Part shown: in pieces, positions 7,961 to 14,816 of the stretch
Position numbering within the stretch: position 1 is the stretch's first letter
Layout: every line of letters begins with the position of its first letter
DNA from: an uncultured Massilia sp.
GTDB taxonomy: Bacteria > Pseudomonadota > Gammaproteobacteria > Burkholderiales > Burkholderiaceae_D
Direction: 5' to 3'
NCBI GenBank assembly: GCA_913778765.1
Contig: CAJYXO010000280.1
Span: 1 to 38,312 of the forward strand
Length of the DNA stretch: 38,312 nt
Notes under the pieces: generated by a model
What the model saw: the letters and a program-made list of their open reading frames with translations, nothing else
Database searches by the model: none
Told to the model about the DNA's origin: nothing
Program-made: the position numbers and the translations under genes

Positions 7961-8845
7961 ATGAAGCGACTGACCGCAGCAGATTTCGATCCCGAGGTAC
8001 TGAAGCTGTTCGACGGCTATGTGCATGGCCGCCTGACGCGCCGCGACTTCCTTGCACGCGCGGCACGCTATGCGGCCGGTGGCGCGACGGCGGCCACGCT
8101 GCTGGCGCAATTGTCGCCATCCTTCGCCGCGCCGCTGGTGACGCCCGCCGATGCGCGGCTCAAGACCGGCTACCAGGAATTCCCGTCGCCGCAAGGCTAT
8201 GGCACGGTGCGCGGCTACCTGGCGATGCCGGCCAACGCGAAGGGCAAGCTGCCGGCGGTGCTGGTCGTGCACGAGAACCGCGGCCTGAACCCGCATATCG
8301 AGGACATCGCCCGGCGGCTGGCGCTGGAAGGTTTCATCGCCTACGCGCCGGACGCGCTGTTTCCGCTGGGAGGCTATCCCGGCGACGAGGACAAGGCGCG
8401 TGCGCTGTTCCCCAAACTGGACCAGGCCAAGACGCGCGCCGACTTCGTCGCCGCGTTTCACGCGCTGGCCGGCATGCCGCAGGCGAGCGGCAAGACCGGC
8501 GTGGTGGGCTTCTGCTATGGCGGCGGCATCGCCAACTACCTGGCCACCCAGCTGCCCGAGCTGGCGGCGGCGGTGCCGTTCTACGGATCGCAGCCGTCGC
8601 CGGCGGACGTGGCGAAAATCCGCGCGCCGCTGATGATCCACGACGCCGGCAAGGACGAACGCATTCTGGCCGGCTGGCCGGCCTACGAGGCGGCGCTGCA
8701 GGCGAACAAGGTCCCGTACCAGCATTTCGTCTACGCCGGCGCCGAGCACGGCTTCAACAACGACACCACGCCGCGCTACGACGACGCGGCGGCGAAGCTG
8801 GCCTGGAGCCGGACGGTCGCGTTTTTCAAGGAAAAGCTGAGCTGA
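7961..8845 (+). CDS. Dienelactone hydrolase family protein with Tat-type N-terminus
   Basis: The 294-residue alpha/beta hydrolase has a twin-arginine motif (LTRRDFLARAARYAAGG, from residue 25) followed by a hydrophobic stretch to about residue 57. It is therefore probably exported folded or membrane-anchored. The hydrolase domain carries VVHENRGLN, the nucleophile elbow GFCYGGG with Cys185, Asp232 (DAGKDERI) and His263 (GAEHGFNND). This Cys-Asp-His triad is that of dienelactone hydrolases; the YghX-like exported members have the same layout. The natural substrate is unknown, and there are no aromatic-degradation genes nearby to suggest true dienelactone. ATG 7961 has GGAGA upstream, and the frame before it holds no plausible start. 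The gene ends just before a REP-like repeat. Confidence 0.88.
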   Translation: MKRLTAADFDPEVLKLFDGYVHGRLTRRDFLARAARYAAGGATAATLLAQLSPSFAAPLVTPADARLKTGYQEFPSPQGYGTVRGYLAMPANAKGKLPAVLVVHENRGLNPHIEDIARRLALEGFIAYAPDALFPLGGYPGDEDKARALFPKLDQAKTRADFVAAFHALAGMPQASGKTGVVGFCYGGGIANYLATQLPELAAAVPFYGSQPSPADVAKIRAPLMIHDAGKDERILAGWPAYEAALQANKVPYQHFVYAGAEHGFNNDTTPRYDDAAAKLAWSRTVAFFKEKLS

Positions 8846-8858
8846 CTCTGCGTTTTTT

Positions 8859-8947
8859 CAAACTGGGGTCACAAACTGGGGTCAGACTCCGGATTTTGGC
8901 ATTAGCTCTTGGGAAATTGCCAAATTTCGGAGTCTGACCCCGGTTTG
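8859..8947. repeat. REP-like inverted repeat with a tandem 13-bp duplication at one end
   Basis: Two arms, 8872-8903 and 8916-8947, are inverted copies matching at 28 of 32 positions. They share a perfect 14-bp core, GGGGTCAGACTCCG, at 8878-8891 (inverted at 8928-8941). A 12-nt loop separates them. The left end carries an exact head-to-tail duplication of CAAACTGGGGTCA (8859-8871 and 8872-8884). It lies between the 3' ends of the hydrolase and rpoH genes. The design fits REP/BIME elements mobilised in trans by RAYT transposases; I recall GGGGTCAGA-type repeats in related genomes, but no transposase is in this window. Confidence 0.75.
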
Positions 8948-8950
8948 GGG

Positions 8951-8976
8951 CAAAACAAAAGGCACCCGAAGGTGCC
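8951..8976 (-). terminator. Rho-independent terminator of rpoH
   Basis: On the minus strand GGCACC-TTCG-GGTGCC (8976-8961) forms a 6-bp stem with a stable UUCG tetraloop. It is followed directly by TTTTGTTTT (8960-8952). It begins 24 nt after the rpoH stop. The other strand also shows a short T-rich tail (TTTGCTTTT), so it may also stop transcripts coming from the hydrolase gene. Confidence 0.85.
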
Positions 8977-8999
8977 TTTGCTTTTGGAGCGAGGATGGC

Positions 9000-9890
9000 T
9001 TAGACGTAGGCCGCCAGCGCGGTCTTCATCTTTTTCAGGGCCGCCGTTTCGATCTGGCGGATGCGCTCGGCCGATACGCCGAACTCTTCAGCCAGCGTGT
9101 GCAGGGTGGCGCCGGAGCCGTCGTCGTTGGCCAGCCAGCGTGCTTCGACGATGCGGCGCGAACGCGGGTCCAGCTTGCCGAGCGCGGTTTCGATGCCTTC
9201 CGACTGCAGGCGCACCGTGTCGTTGGCTTCCAGCACCTTGGTCGGCTCCTGCTGGTCCGAGGACAGGTAGGCGATCGGCGAGAACTTGTCGTCTTCCTCG
9301 TCGGTCGGCGCTTCCAGCGCGATGTCGCGGCCCGACAGGCGGGTTTCCATCTCGATGACTTCTTCGCGCTTCACGTCGAGCAATTTGGCGAGGTCGTCGA
9401 CTTGTTGCGGCGACATGGCGTCCAGGCCGGTCTTGTTGCTGCGCAGGTTGAAGAACAGCTTGCGCTGGGCCTTGGTCGTCGCGACTTTCACCAGACGCCA
9501 GTTCTTCAGGATGTACTCGTGCATCTCGGCCTTGATCCAGTGCATGGCGTACGACACCAGGCGCACGCCCTGGTTCGGGTCGAAACGCTTGACTGCCTTC
9601 ATCAGGCCGATATTGCCTTCCTGGATCAGGTCGGCGTGCGGCAGGCCATAGCCCAGATAGCCGCGCGCGATCGACACCACCAGGCGCAGGTGGGACATCA
9701 CCAGCTTCTGCGCAGCGTCCAGGTCGTTCTTTTCCCGCAGGCTCTTTGCCAGCGAAACCTCTTCCTCGTGGGACAGCATCGGCAGGCGGTTGACGGCCGA
9801 GATATAGGCGTCGATATTGCCGAGATTGCCAGTGAAACCCAGTCCCAGAGCACGGGTGCCAGCGGGAACCAATGCGGATTGTGCGGACAT
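9000..9890 (-). CDS. rpoH: RNA polymerase heat-shock sigma factor RpoH (sigma-32)
   Basis: The 296-residue sigma-70-family factor has region 2 (LRLVVSIARGYLGYGLPHADLIQEGNIGLMKAV split over residues 68-100, then RFDPNQGVRLVSYAMHWIKAEM). It also has the RpoH box QRKLFFNLR (142-150), which separates RpoH from RpoD and RpoS. A region 4 helix-turn-helix lies near 264-291 (TLAEEFGVSAERIRQIE). It directs polymerase to heat-shock promoters (chaperones, proteases). I chose ATG 9890 because GAGGG lies 9 nt upstream; two other in-frame ATGs (9896 and 9968) are less well placed. The upstream region carries a CIRCE operator, so HrcA may control it. A UUCG terminator follows. It sits downstream of ftsY-ftsE-ftsX, as is common in beta- and gammaproteobacteria. 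Confidence 0.96.
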   Translation of the reverse strand: MSAQSALVPAGTRALGLGFTGNLGNIDAYISAVNRLPMLSHEEEVSLAKSLREKNDLDAAQKLVMSHLRLVVSIARGYLGYGLPHADLIQEGNIGLMKAVKRFDPNQGVRLVSYAMHWIKAEMHEYILKNWRLVKVATTKAQRKLFFNLRSNKTGLDAMSPQQVDDLAKLLDVKREEVIEMETRLSGRDIALEAPTDEEDDKFSPIAYLSSDQQEPTKVLEANDTVRLQSEGIETALGKLDPRSRRIVEARWLANDDGSGATLHTLAEEFGVSAERIRQIETAALKKMKTALAAYV

Positions 9891-10007
9891 AGTCATTTTC
9901 CCTCTCAGAGTAAACTGTGCTGCATCGTCAATGTGCCCGAAAGTGTGCCCCGAAGGCGCATCGCTCACGGCTTGTTACAGGATGCGAGACAGTGGTCAAA
10001 CGTAATA

Positions 10008-10034
10008 TTAGCACTCTCTTGAGGTGAGTGCTAG
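10008..10034. promoter_or_regulatory. CIRCE operator (HrcA binding site) upstream of rpoH
   Basis: TTAGCACTC (10008-10016), a 9-bp spacer and GAGTGCTAG (10026-10034) reproduce the CIRCE consensus TTAGCACTC-N9-GAGTGCTAA with one mismatch, at the last base. CIRCE is bound by the heat-shock repressor HrcA. The site lies 117 bp upstream of the rpoH start and 8 bp upstream of a minus-strand TTGACC (9999-9994). HrcA therefore probably represses rpoH transcription, linking the HrcA and sigma-32 circuits. Confidence 0.85.
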
Positions 10035-10079
10035 CTGCCACCATATCCCCAACGATGCCCTTAAGTCCTGCTAAAGTAT

Positions 10080-10153
10080 TGCTCTAAAGGAATCAAATTT
10101 TGGTGCGATTCAACTGTAGAGCAGGTACGAGGCGGAAAGTTGACCAAGGTCAA
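10080..10153. repeat. Nested palindromes in the rpoH upstream region
   Basis: A two-part inverted repeat spans 10080-10123: outer arms TGCTCTA (10080-10086) and TAGAGCA (10117-10123), inner arms GAATC (10090-10094) and GATTC (10107-10111), and a 12-nt loop. A second one, TTGACC-AA-GGTCAA, follows at 10140-10153. They could be operators or a structured transcript. No family I know matches. Confidence 0.5.
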
Positions 10154-10316
10154 ACGTGACGCTCGTATTATTTGAATTCGTTAGAAGATAGGTTATGCCC
10201 CACGTGCTTGGAGGTCTGTGAAGTGGCGCACGCAGGTTTGTAGGCGCAATTCCCGTCTCTGACGCGGATTTTTCTGGCCAACAGCGGATGAGTTAACGAA
10301 AGAACAACCAGGTCGC

Positions 10317-10556
10317 TTACATGCCGAGCATCCTGATCAGGCTGAAGGCGATGCACCCCAGGACCAGGAGCGACAGCATGAAGACGGCGGCCACCTTGCC
10401 GGCCGCCTGCAGTACGGCGCGCTTCTCGTTCGCCGGCGTCTTGCCTTTCTTGCCTTGATCGTAGTGCCATTTGACGGCGAAGAACATGCCCGTGGCGAGC
10501 ACGAGAAACTTGAACGTCACGAAGACGACTGGGATCCATTCCATCATGCGAGACAT
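10317..10556 (-). CDS. Small two-helix membrane protein of unknown function
   Basis: The 79-residue product has a first hydrophobic helix (about 8-28, WIPVVFVTFKFLVLATGMFF). A charged loop follows (KWHYDQGKKGKTPANEKRA), then a second helix (about 52-75, VAAVFMLSLLVLGCIAFSLI). It would sit in the inner membrane with the basic loop probably on the cytoplasmic side. I do not recognise the family. It lies 49 bp downstream of ftsX on the same strand and before rpoH, so it may be read with ftsEX. The start is uncertain: ATG 10556 and ATG 10547 both lack a strong ribosome site. Hydrophobicity and a clean helix-loop-helix design support it as a real gene. Confidence 0.65.
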   Translation of the reverse strand: MSRMMEWIPVVFVTFKFLVLATGMFFAVKWHYDQGKKGKTPANEKRAVLQAAGKVAAVFMLSLLVLGCIAFSLIRMLGM

Positions 10557-10605
10557 TCTACTGAAAAGAAGCTTGCCTGCATGAAGACAAAATGTCCCAG
10601 TCTCC

Positions 10606-11529
10606 TCAGCGCAGCCGCGCCAGATGCCGTTGCACCGACAGCATCGCGCCTGCCAGTCCCAGTCCGGCACTGATGGCCAGCAGGCCGACCAGGCCCAGCG
10701 GCGGCAGCGCGGCCAGCTGGAATTCCGAGGCGTACAGGCGGGCAAACTCGGCGATGGCCGCGTTCAACGGATGCAGCGCCAGGCTGACGGCGCCCAGCGC
10801 CACCGCGCCGGCGCACAGGCCGAGCAGGGCGCCGGTGTAATAGAAGGGACGGTGGATGAAATTGTCGGTGGCGCCCAGCAGCTTGGACACGGCGATTTCT
10901 TCGCGCTGGGTCAGCACCTGCAGGCGGATGGTGTTGAACACGACCGCGATCACCACCACGCCCAGCGTGACGGCCAGCAGCAGCAGGGCCAGGCGCAGCA
11001 CGCCCAGCAGGGCGGCCAGGCGCTTGACCCAGCTCGAATCGACCTGCACCGAATCGACGCCCTGCAGGCCGCGCATCTGCTCGGCGATGCCGTCGACGCG
11101 CGCCGCGTCCGCCGTATGGTTGGTGAAACCTTCCAGTTTCATCACATAGCTGTCGGGCAATGGATTGTCGCCCAGGGTCTCGATCACGTCCGACAGGCCG
11201 CTCTTGGCCTTCAGGTTTTCCAGCGCCTGCTCGCGCGGGACGAAGCTGATTTTGGCATGGCTGCCGGCGACGATCCGGCGCAATTGCGGCGCGAGGTCCT
11301 GCGCCTGTTCGCGCGAGACGCCGGTTTTCATGAACAGGCTGATCTCGGGATCGACCGAGAGCTGTTCCGACATCGGACGCACGTTGTCGAGCAGGGTCAC
11401 GCCGGCGAAAGGCAGGGCCAGCGCCACTGCCACGACCAGCACGTTGAACAGGAAGCTGCCCGGCGCCTTGCGCACGGTGGCGAGCGCGGCGCCAAGGGCG
11501 AAGCGGTGCTGGCGGAACCAGATATTCAT
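10606..11529 (-). CDS. ftsX: Cell division ABC transporter permease FtsX
   Basis: The 307-residue protein follows the FtsX plan: a cytoplasmic N-terminus (MNIWFRQHRFALGAALATVRKAP) and TM1 near 28-48. A periplasmic domain of roughly 120 residues comes next (EISLFMKTGVSREQAQDL... GVDSVQVDSSWVKRL), and then three TM helices in the C-terminal half. FtsX pairs with the ATPase FtsE at the septal ring. There it controls periplasmic amidases through EnvC-type activators rather than moving a substrate. Its ATG overlaps the ftsE stop by four bases (ATGA), showing translational coupling. Length is slightly under that of E. coli FtsX (352). Confidence 0.95.
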   Translation of the reverse strand: MNIWFRQHRFALGAALATVRKAPGSFLFNVLVVAVALALPFAGVTLLDNVRPMSEQLSVDPEISLFMKTGVSREQAQDLAPQLRRIVAGSHAKISFVPREQALENLKAKSGLSDVIETLGDNPLPDSYVMKLEGFTNHTADAARVDGIAEQMRGLQGVDSVQVDSSWVKRLAALLGVLRLALLLLAVTLGVVVIAVVFNTIRLQVLTQREEIAVSKLLGATDNFIHRPFYYTGALLGLCAGAVALGAVSLALHPLNAAIAEFARLYASEFQLAALPPLGLVGLLAISAGLGLAGAMLSVQRHLARLR

Positions 11530-12185
11530 GCGCCGCCCTCCACCAGCTGGCCGTGTTCGAGACGGATCACGCGCGCGGCCTGGTCGAGGATCTGTTCGTC
11601 GTGGCTCGAGATCACGCAGGTCACGCCGGCCGCATGGAAGGCGTGCAGGGCGTCGATCACGCGGTCGGCCGCGGCGCGGTCGAGATTGGCGGTCGGCTCG
11701 TCGGCCAGGATGATCTGCGGACGGTTGACGATGGCGCGGGCGATCGCCACGCGCTGCTGCTCGCCGCCGGAGAGTTCCAGCGGCATCGACCTGGCGCGGT
11801 CGAGCAGGCCGACCTTGTCGAGGGCGGCGCGGGCGCGCTCCCCGGCCTCGGCGCCCGAGGCGCCGGTAACGATCAATGGCAGCATCACATTGGCGAGGAG
11901 ATTGCGGTCGTTCAGCAGGCGCTGCTGCTGGAAGATCAGGCCGAGCTTGCGCCGCAGGAAGGGCACGCCGGCCTTGTTGAGCTTGCCGATGTCCTGGCCG
12001 CTGACGACCACCCGGCCGCTGGTCGGCCGCTCGACGGCGGCGATCATCTTGAGCAGGGTCGACTTGCCGGCGCCGGACGGGCCGGCCAGGTAGACCAGCT
12101 CGCCTTTACCGATGCTGAACGAGACGTCGCTCAGGGCGAGCGCGTCGGCGGAATATTTCTTGGAGACGGACTGGAATTCGATCAT
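11526..12185 (-). CDS. ftsE: Cell division ATP-binding protein FtsE
   Basis: The 219-residue ABC ATPase has Walker A GPSGAGKST (35-43), a Q-loop in LGLIFQQQRLL, the signature LSGGEQQRVAIARA (138-151), Walker B IILADEPT (158-165) and the switch His in VISSHDE. Length and the phrase RLLNDRNLLANVMLPL are typical of FtsE. It powers FtsX at the division septum. The gene lies 7 nt after ftsY and overlaps ftsX by four bases, giving the classic ftsY-ftsE-ftsX order. Confidence 0.97.
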   Translation of the reverse strand: MIEFQSVSKKYSADALALSDVSFSIGKGELVYLAGPSGAGKSTLLKMIAAVERPTSGRVVVSGQDIGKLNKAGVPFLRRKLGLIFQQQRLLNDRNLLANVMLPLIVTGASGAEAGERARAALDKVGLLDRARSMPLELSGGEQQRVAIARAIVNRPQIILADEPTANLDRAAADRVIDALHAFHAAGVTCVISSHDEQILDQAARVIRLEHGQLVEGGA

Positions 12186-12192
12186 GCTCGGC

Positions 12193-13467
12193 TTATCCCA
12201 GCAGCGCCTCGGCGAATTCGTCGGCGCTGAAGGGTTGCAGATCCTCCAGCTTTTCGCCGACGCCGATGAAGTACACCGGCACCGGACGGGTGCGTGCGAT
12301 CGCGGCCAGGATGCCGCCCTTGGCGGTGCCGTCCAGCTTGGTGATCACCAGGCCGGTCAGCTGCAGGGCGTCGTCGAAGGCCTTGACTTGCGCCAGCGCG
12401 TTCTGGCCGGTATTGCCGTCGATCACCAGCAGGACTTCATGCGGCGCATCTTCCATGCCCTTGCCGATCACGCGCTTGATCTTCTTCAGCTCTTCCATCA
12501 GGTGGAGCTGGGTCGGCAGGCGGCCGGCAGTGTCGACCATGACGACGTCGACGCCGCGCGCGCGGCCCGACTGCACCGCGTCGAAGGCGACCGCGGCCGG
12601 GTCGCCGGACTGCTGCGAGATCACGGTGACGTTGTTGCGCTGGCCCCAGACCATCAGCTGCTCGCGGGCGGCGGCGCGGAAGGTGTCGCCTGCGGCCAGC
12701 AGCACAGACTGCTCGAAGCGCTGCATGTGCTTGGCCAGCTTGCCGATGGTGGTGGTCTTGCCGGCGCCGTTCACGCCCGCGATCATCATCACCAGCGGTT
12801 CGTGGCGGCCCAGCTCGAGCGGCTTTTCCAGGGGGCGTAGCATACCGACCAGCAGCGACTTCAACGCGGCCTTCACGGCGGCGGCGTCGAGCAGCTTCTC
12901 TTCCTTGACCTTGCGGCGCAGGTTGTCGAGCAGATACTGGGTGGCGTCCATCCCGGCATCCGACATCAGCAGCGCCGATTCCAGCTCTTCGTACAGGTCT
13001 TCGTCGATGCGGGCGCCGACGAACAGGAGGGACAGGTTGTTCGAAGTCTTGGACAGGCCGGCCTTCAGGCGCGCCATCCAGGATTTTTTCTTTTCGAGCT
13101 CGCTGCCCGGACGCTCGGCGGTCTCGGGGAAGAGCTGGCCTTCGTAAGCGTTCGAGAGGGCGGCGGCTTCCTGCGCGATCTTTTCCGCGGACGGGTCGAT
13201 GTTGGTGGCGTCGCGCGCTTCCGGCTCGGCCGGCGGCTGCGGCTCTGCTACGAGCCCGGCGCCGGCCTCAGGCGAGGGCACGAAGGCATCGTCGCCGGCG
13301 CTGAACAGGCGGCGCAGGAAGCCCGGCTGGGCGGGCGCTTCCGCAGGCGCTTCGGCAGGCGTTCCCACTGCGGGTGCGGGTGCGGCTGCGGCAGGCGTTC
13401 CTGCGGCGGACTCGGCCTGGACTTGTGTCTCGGCTTCAGGTTTTTTCTTTTTGAAGAAACTAAACAT
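12193..13467 (-). CDS. ftsY: Signal recognition particle receptor FtsY
   Basis: The 424-residue GTPase has a short basic tip (MFSFFKKKKPEAE), an Ala/Pro/Glu-rich low-complexity A domain to about residue 120, and the NG domain. G1 is GVNGAGKTTT (231-240), G3 VDTAGRLPTQ and G4 TKLDGTAKGG. FtsY docks the SRP-ribosome complex at the inner membrane for co-translational insertion. The basic N-terminus fits a membrane-targeting helix. I chose ATG 13467 since homologues begin with this Phe/Lys-rich tip; a frame reaching to 13518 would include the promoter. It heads the ftsY-ftsE-ftsX unit. Confidence 0.96.
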   Translation of the reverse strand: MFSFFKKKKPEAETQVQAESAAGTPAAAAPAPAVGTPAEAPAEAPAQPGFLRRLFSAGDDAFVPSPEAGAGLVAEPQPPAEPEARDATNIDPSAEKIAQEAAALSNAYEGQLFPETAERPGSELEKKKSWMARLKAGLSKTSNNLSLLFVGARIDEDLYEELESALLMSDAGMDATQYLLDNLRRKVKEEKLLDAAAVKAALKSLLVGMLRPLEKPLELGRHEPLVMMIAGVNGAGKTTTIGKLAKHMQRFEQSVLLAAGDTFRAAAREQLMVWGQRNNVTVISQQSGDPAAVAFDAVQSGRARGVDVVMVDTAGRLPTQLHLMEELKKIKRVIGKGMEDAPHEVLLVIDGNTGQNALAQVKAFDDALQLTGLVITKLDGTAKGGILAAIARTRPVPVYFIGVGEKLEDLQPFSADEFAEALLG

Positions 13468-13494
13468 GGATGGTGTCGGGGAGGGAACTGCATG

Positions 13495-13523
13495 TATATG
13501 CCCGAAGATGCCGGGCATGTCAA
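13495..13523 (-). promoter_or_regulatory. Probable ftsYEX promoter with a palindromic spacer
   Basis: On the minus strand a perfect -35, TTGACA (13523-13518), is followed by a 17-bp spacer and CATATA (13500-13495); TATACA two bases later is an alternative -10. The -10 box lies 27 nt before the ftsY ATG. The spacer holds an inverted repeat, TGCCCG-N7-CGGGCA (13517-13499), which could be an operator. Confidence 0.6.
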
Positions 13524-13750
13524 CGATCGCGGTATTCTACCAGAGCGCAGCAGGCGACCCCTGTCCGGGTCTGGCCAAAGAGCAAAGTCTTTACCGGGAA
13601 TTCCACGGGCATCACGTGCGACAACTCATCCATATTGTCGCTAGAATGTCGCTCATCCATTGTTATATCAATACGCCGGCTGGAAAATCGCCCGCGAGTG
13701 GTATAGATTGTGAACGTCCACCAGCAGATTGCCTCTTACCAGAGATCAAC

Positions 13751-13954
13751 GTGAAGATTCTGTCCAGATACCTGAAGCGCCTCATTTCCGGCGACGACGT
13801 CATGGGCGGCAGCGCCGCATCGCTGCGCAACATCATCGTCTGGGTATTCATCGCGCTCGTGGCTGCCTTCCTGACCCATCCTTCGGACGATCCGCGCACG
13901 GCGACGCCGGTGCCCTGGCCGGCCGAGCTGGGGCTGGACCATCCCGGCATCTGA
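13751..13954 (+). CDS. Small single-span membrane protein, unknown
   Basis: From GTG 13751 the frame gives 67 residues. A basic N-terminus (KILSRYLKRLISGDDVMGG) leads to one hydrophobic helix (NIIVWVFIALVAAFLTH, about 26-42) and a Pro-rich tail (PVPWPAELGLDHPGI). This is a reasonable N-in membrane protein. I do not recognise it. The start is uncertain: GTG 13751 has only a weak AGAGA upstream, and an in-frame ATG at 13647 would add 35 unlikely-looking residues. It is divergent from ftsY and ends 17 nt before the next plus-strand gene, with which it may be co-transcribed. Hydrophobic patterning supports coding; lack of a family keeps confidence modest. Confidence 0.5.
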   Translation: MKILSRYLKRLISGDDVMGGSAASLRNIIVWVFIALVAAFLTHPSDDPRTATPVPWPAELGLDHPGI

Positions 13955-13971
13955 TTTGCGCAGCTGAGCGC

Positions 13972-14793
13972 ATGCAGGCGCCCTCGCCCGACGCGACGAC
14001 CGCGCTCGTCGAACACTACCTTCCCGCACCGCCAGGCGTGACCACGCTCGGGCCGAGTACGGTGACCCTGGTGACCATCCAGTTCGAATACACCGACGAC
14101 CTGCCGGCCGCGGTCCGGAAATGGGAACAGTTGGGTTTCGTGCGCGTGGGCGCCGGTGGCGACGCGTTGCCCGGCCAGGCCGATCGCAGCAGATTTCCTG
14201 AGGAAGCGGCGGCCGTCGGCGCGTCGCTCGTCGTGTCGGCGGCCGCACCGGCGCCGGCGCAAGCCGTCTACCTGGCGCCAGGTTCCCCGCAGGCAAGGGA
14301 GGCGGGCCGCGCCGTGCGTGCCTCCGGCAGCACGACATGCGAACTGCGCGAACCCTTGCCGGCGGCCAGCGCCCACCTGGGGCCGGAAATCCATGAAGCC
14401 GCGCGCATCCTGCTCGACGACACGCAAGACTTGCAGGCCAGGGCGGCGCAATGGGAAAAAGCGGGATTCGCGCGGCTGGGTTCTTCGGATGCCGTCATCA
14501 AGAACAACCAGATGGACTTCTCGCACATCCTCGCGCATACGGCGTTCGCGGTGGGGGCAACGCTGGTCGCCTTCCAGATGACGCCGGCCAAGCTGCGCAG
14601 TATCAGGCGCCTGGCCGACGGCCGGATCGACATGGATGCCGTCCAGCCGGCCCAGCTTTCCCCGGGCGGGTCGTCAGTGATCCAGGCCGCCTTTTTCGCG
14701 CCGATGTCGCGCGAGGCGCGGACCGCGGCCGAAGCGTCGTCGATGGCGATGTACGTGCCGACCGCTGCCGGCACCAATCTCCCGGCCGGCTGA
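13972..14793 (+). CDS. Uncharacterised protein built of two diverged repeats
   Basis: The 273-residue product has no signal peptide or membrane helix and I do not recognise a family. It contains an internal duplication. KWEQLGFVRVG (50-60) matches QWEKAGFARLG (160-170). AAAVGASLVV (79-88) matches AFAVGATLVA (191-200). QAVYLAPGSPQAREAGRA (97-114) matches QAAFFAPMSREARTAAEA (238-255). Each half thus runs W(E)xxGFxRxG, VGAxLV, then a (Y/F)xAPxSxxAR helix. A similar spacing of conserved hydrophobic and Gly residues is compatible with an alpha/beta fold. ATG 13972 is the first good start after the upstream gene's stop. No function can be offered. Confidence 0.7.
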   Translation: MQAPSPDATTALVEHYLPAPPGVTTLGPSTVTLVTIQFEYTDDLPAAVRKWEQLGFVRVGAGGDALPGQADRSRFPEEAAAVGASLVVSAAAPAPAQAVYLAPGSPQAREAGRAVRASGSTTCELREPLPAASAHLGPEIHEAARILLDDTQDLQARAAQWEKAGFARLGSSDAVIKNNQMDFSHILAHTAFAVGATLVAFQMTPAKLRSIRRLADGRIDMDAVQPAQLSPGGSSVIQAAFFAPMSREARTAAEASSMAMYVPTAAGTNLPAG

Positions 14794-14816
14794 AGGCGCG
14801 GCCGGCGCCGGTGCCC

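Larger units (their letters stand above)
9891..10316. other. Non-coding region between rpoH and the small membrane gene
   Basis: I see no convincing coding frame in these 426 bases. It holds the rpoH leader, a -35-like TTGACC on the minus strand (9999-9994) with a poor -10 (TAACAA after 16 bp), the CIRCE operator and a cluster of palindromes (both listed separately). GGTCAAACGT occurs twice, at 9994-10003 and 10148-10157. A short CGTC-TCT-GACG hairpin near 10252-10262 with T5 at 10269-10273 could be a weak plus-strand terminator. Confidence 0.6.

Noticed and set aside
8859..8947. Possible CRISPR-like or insertion-sequence end
   Set aside because: There is only one inverted pair, no spaced repeat series and no transposase gene; REP-like repeat fits better.
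10168..10539. 123-residue minus-strand frame over the small membrane gene
   Set aside because: It is Arg-rich and out of frame with the two-helix protein; its tail reads through the non-coding palindrome region.
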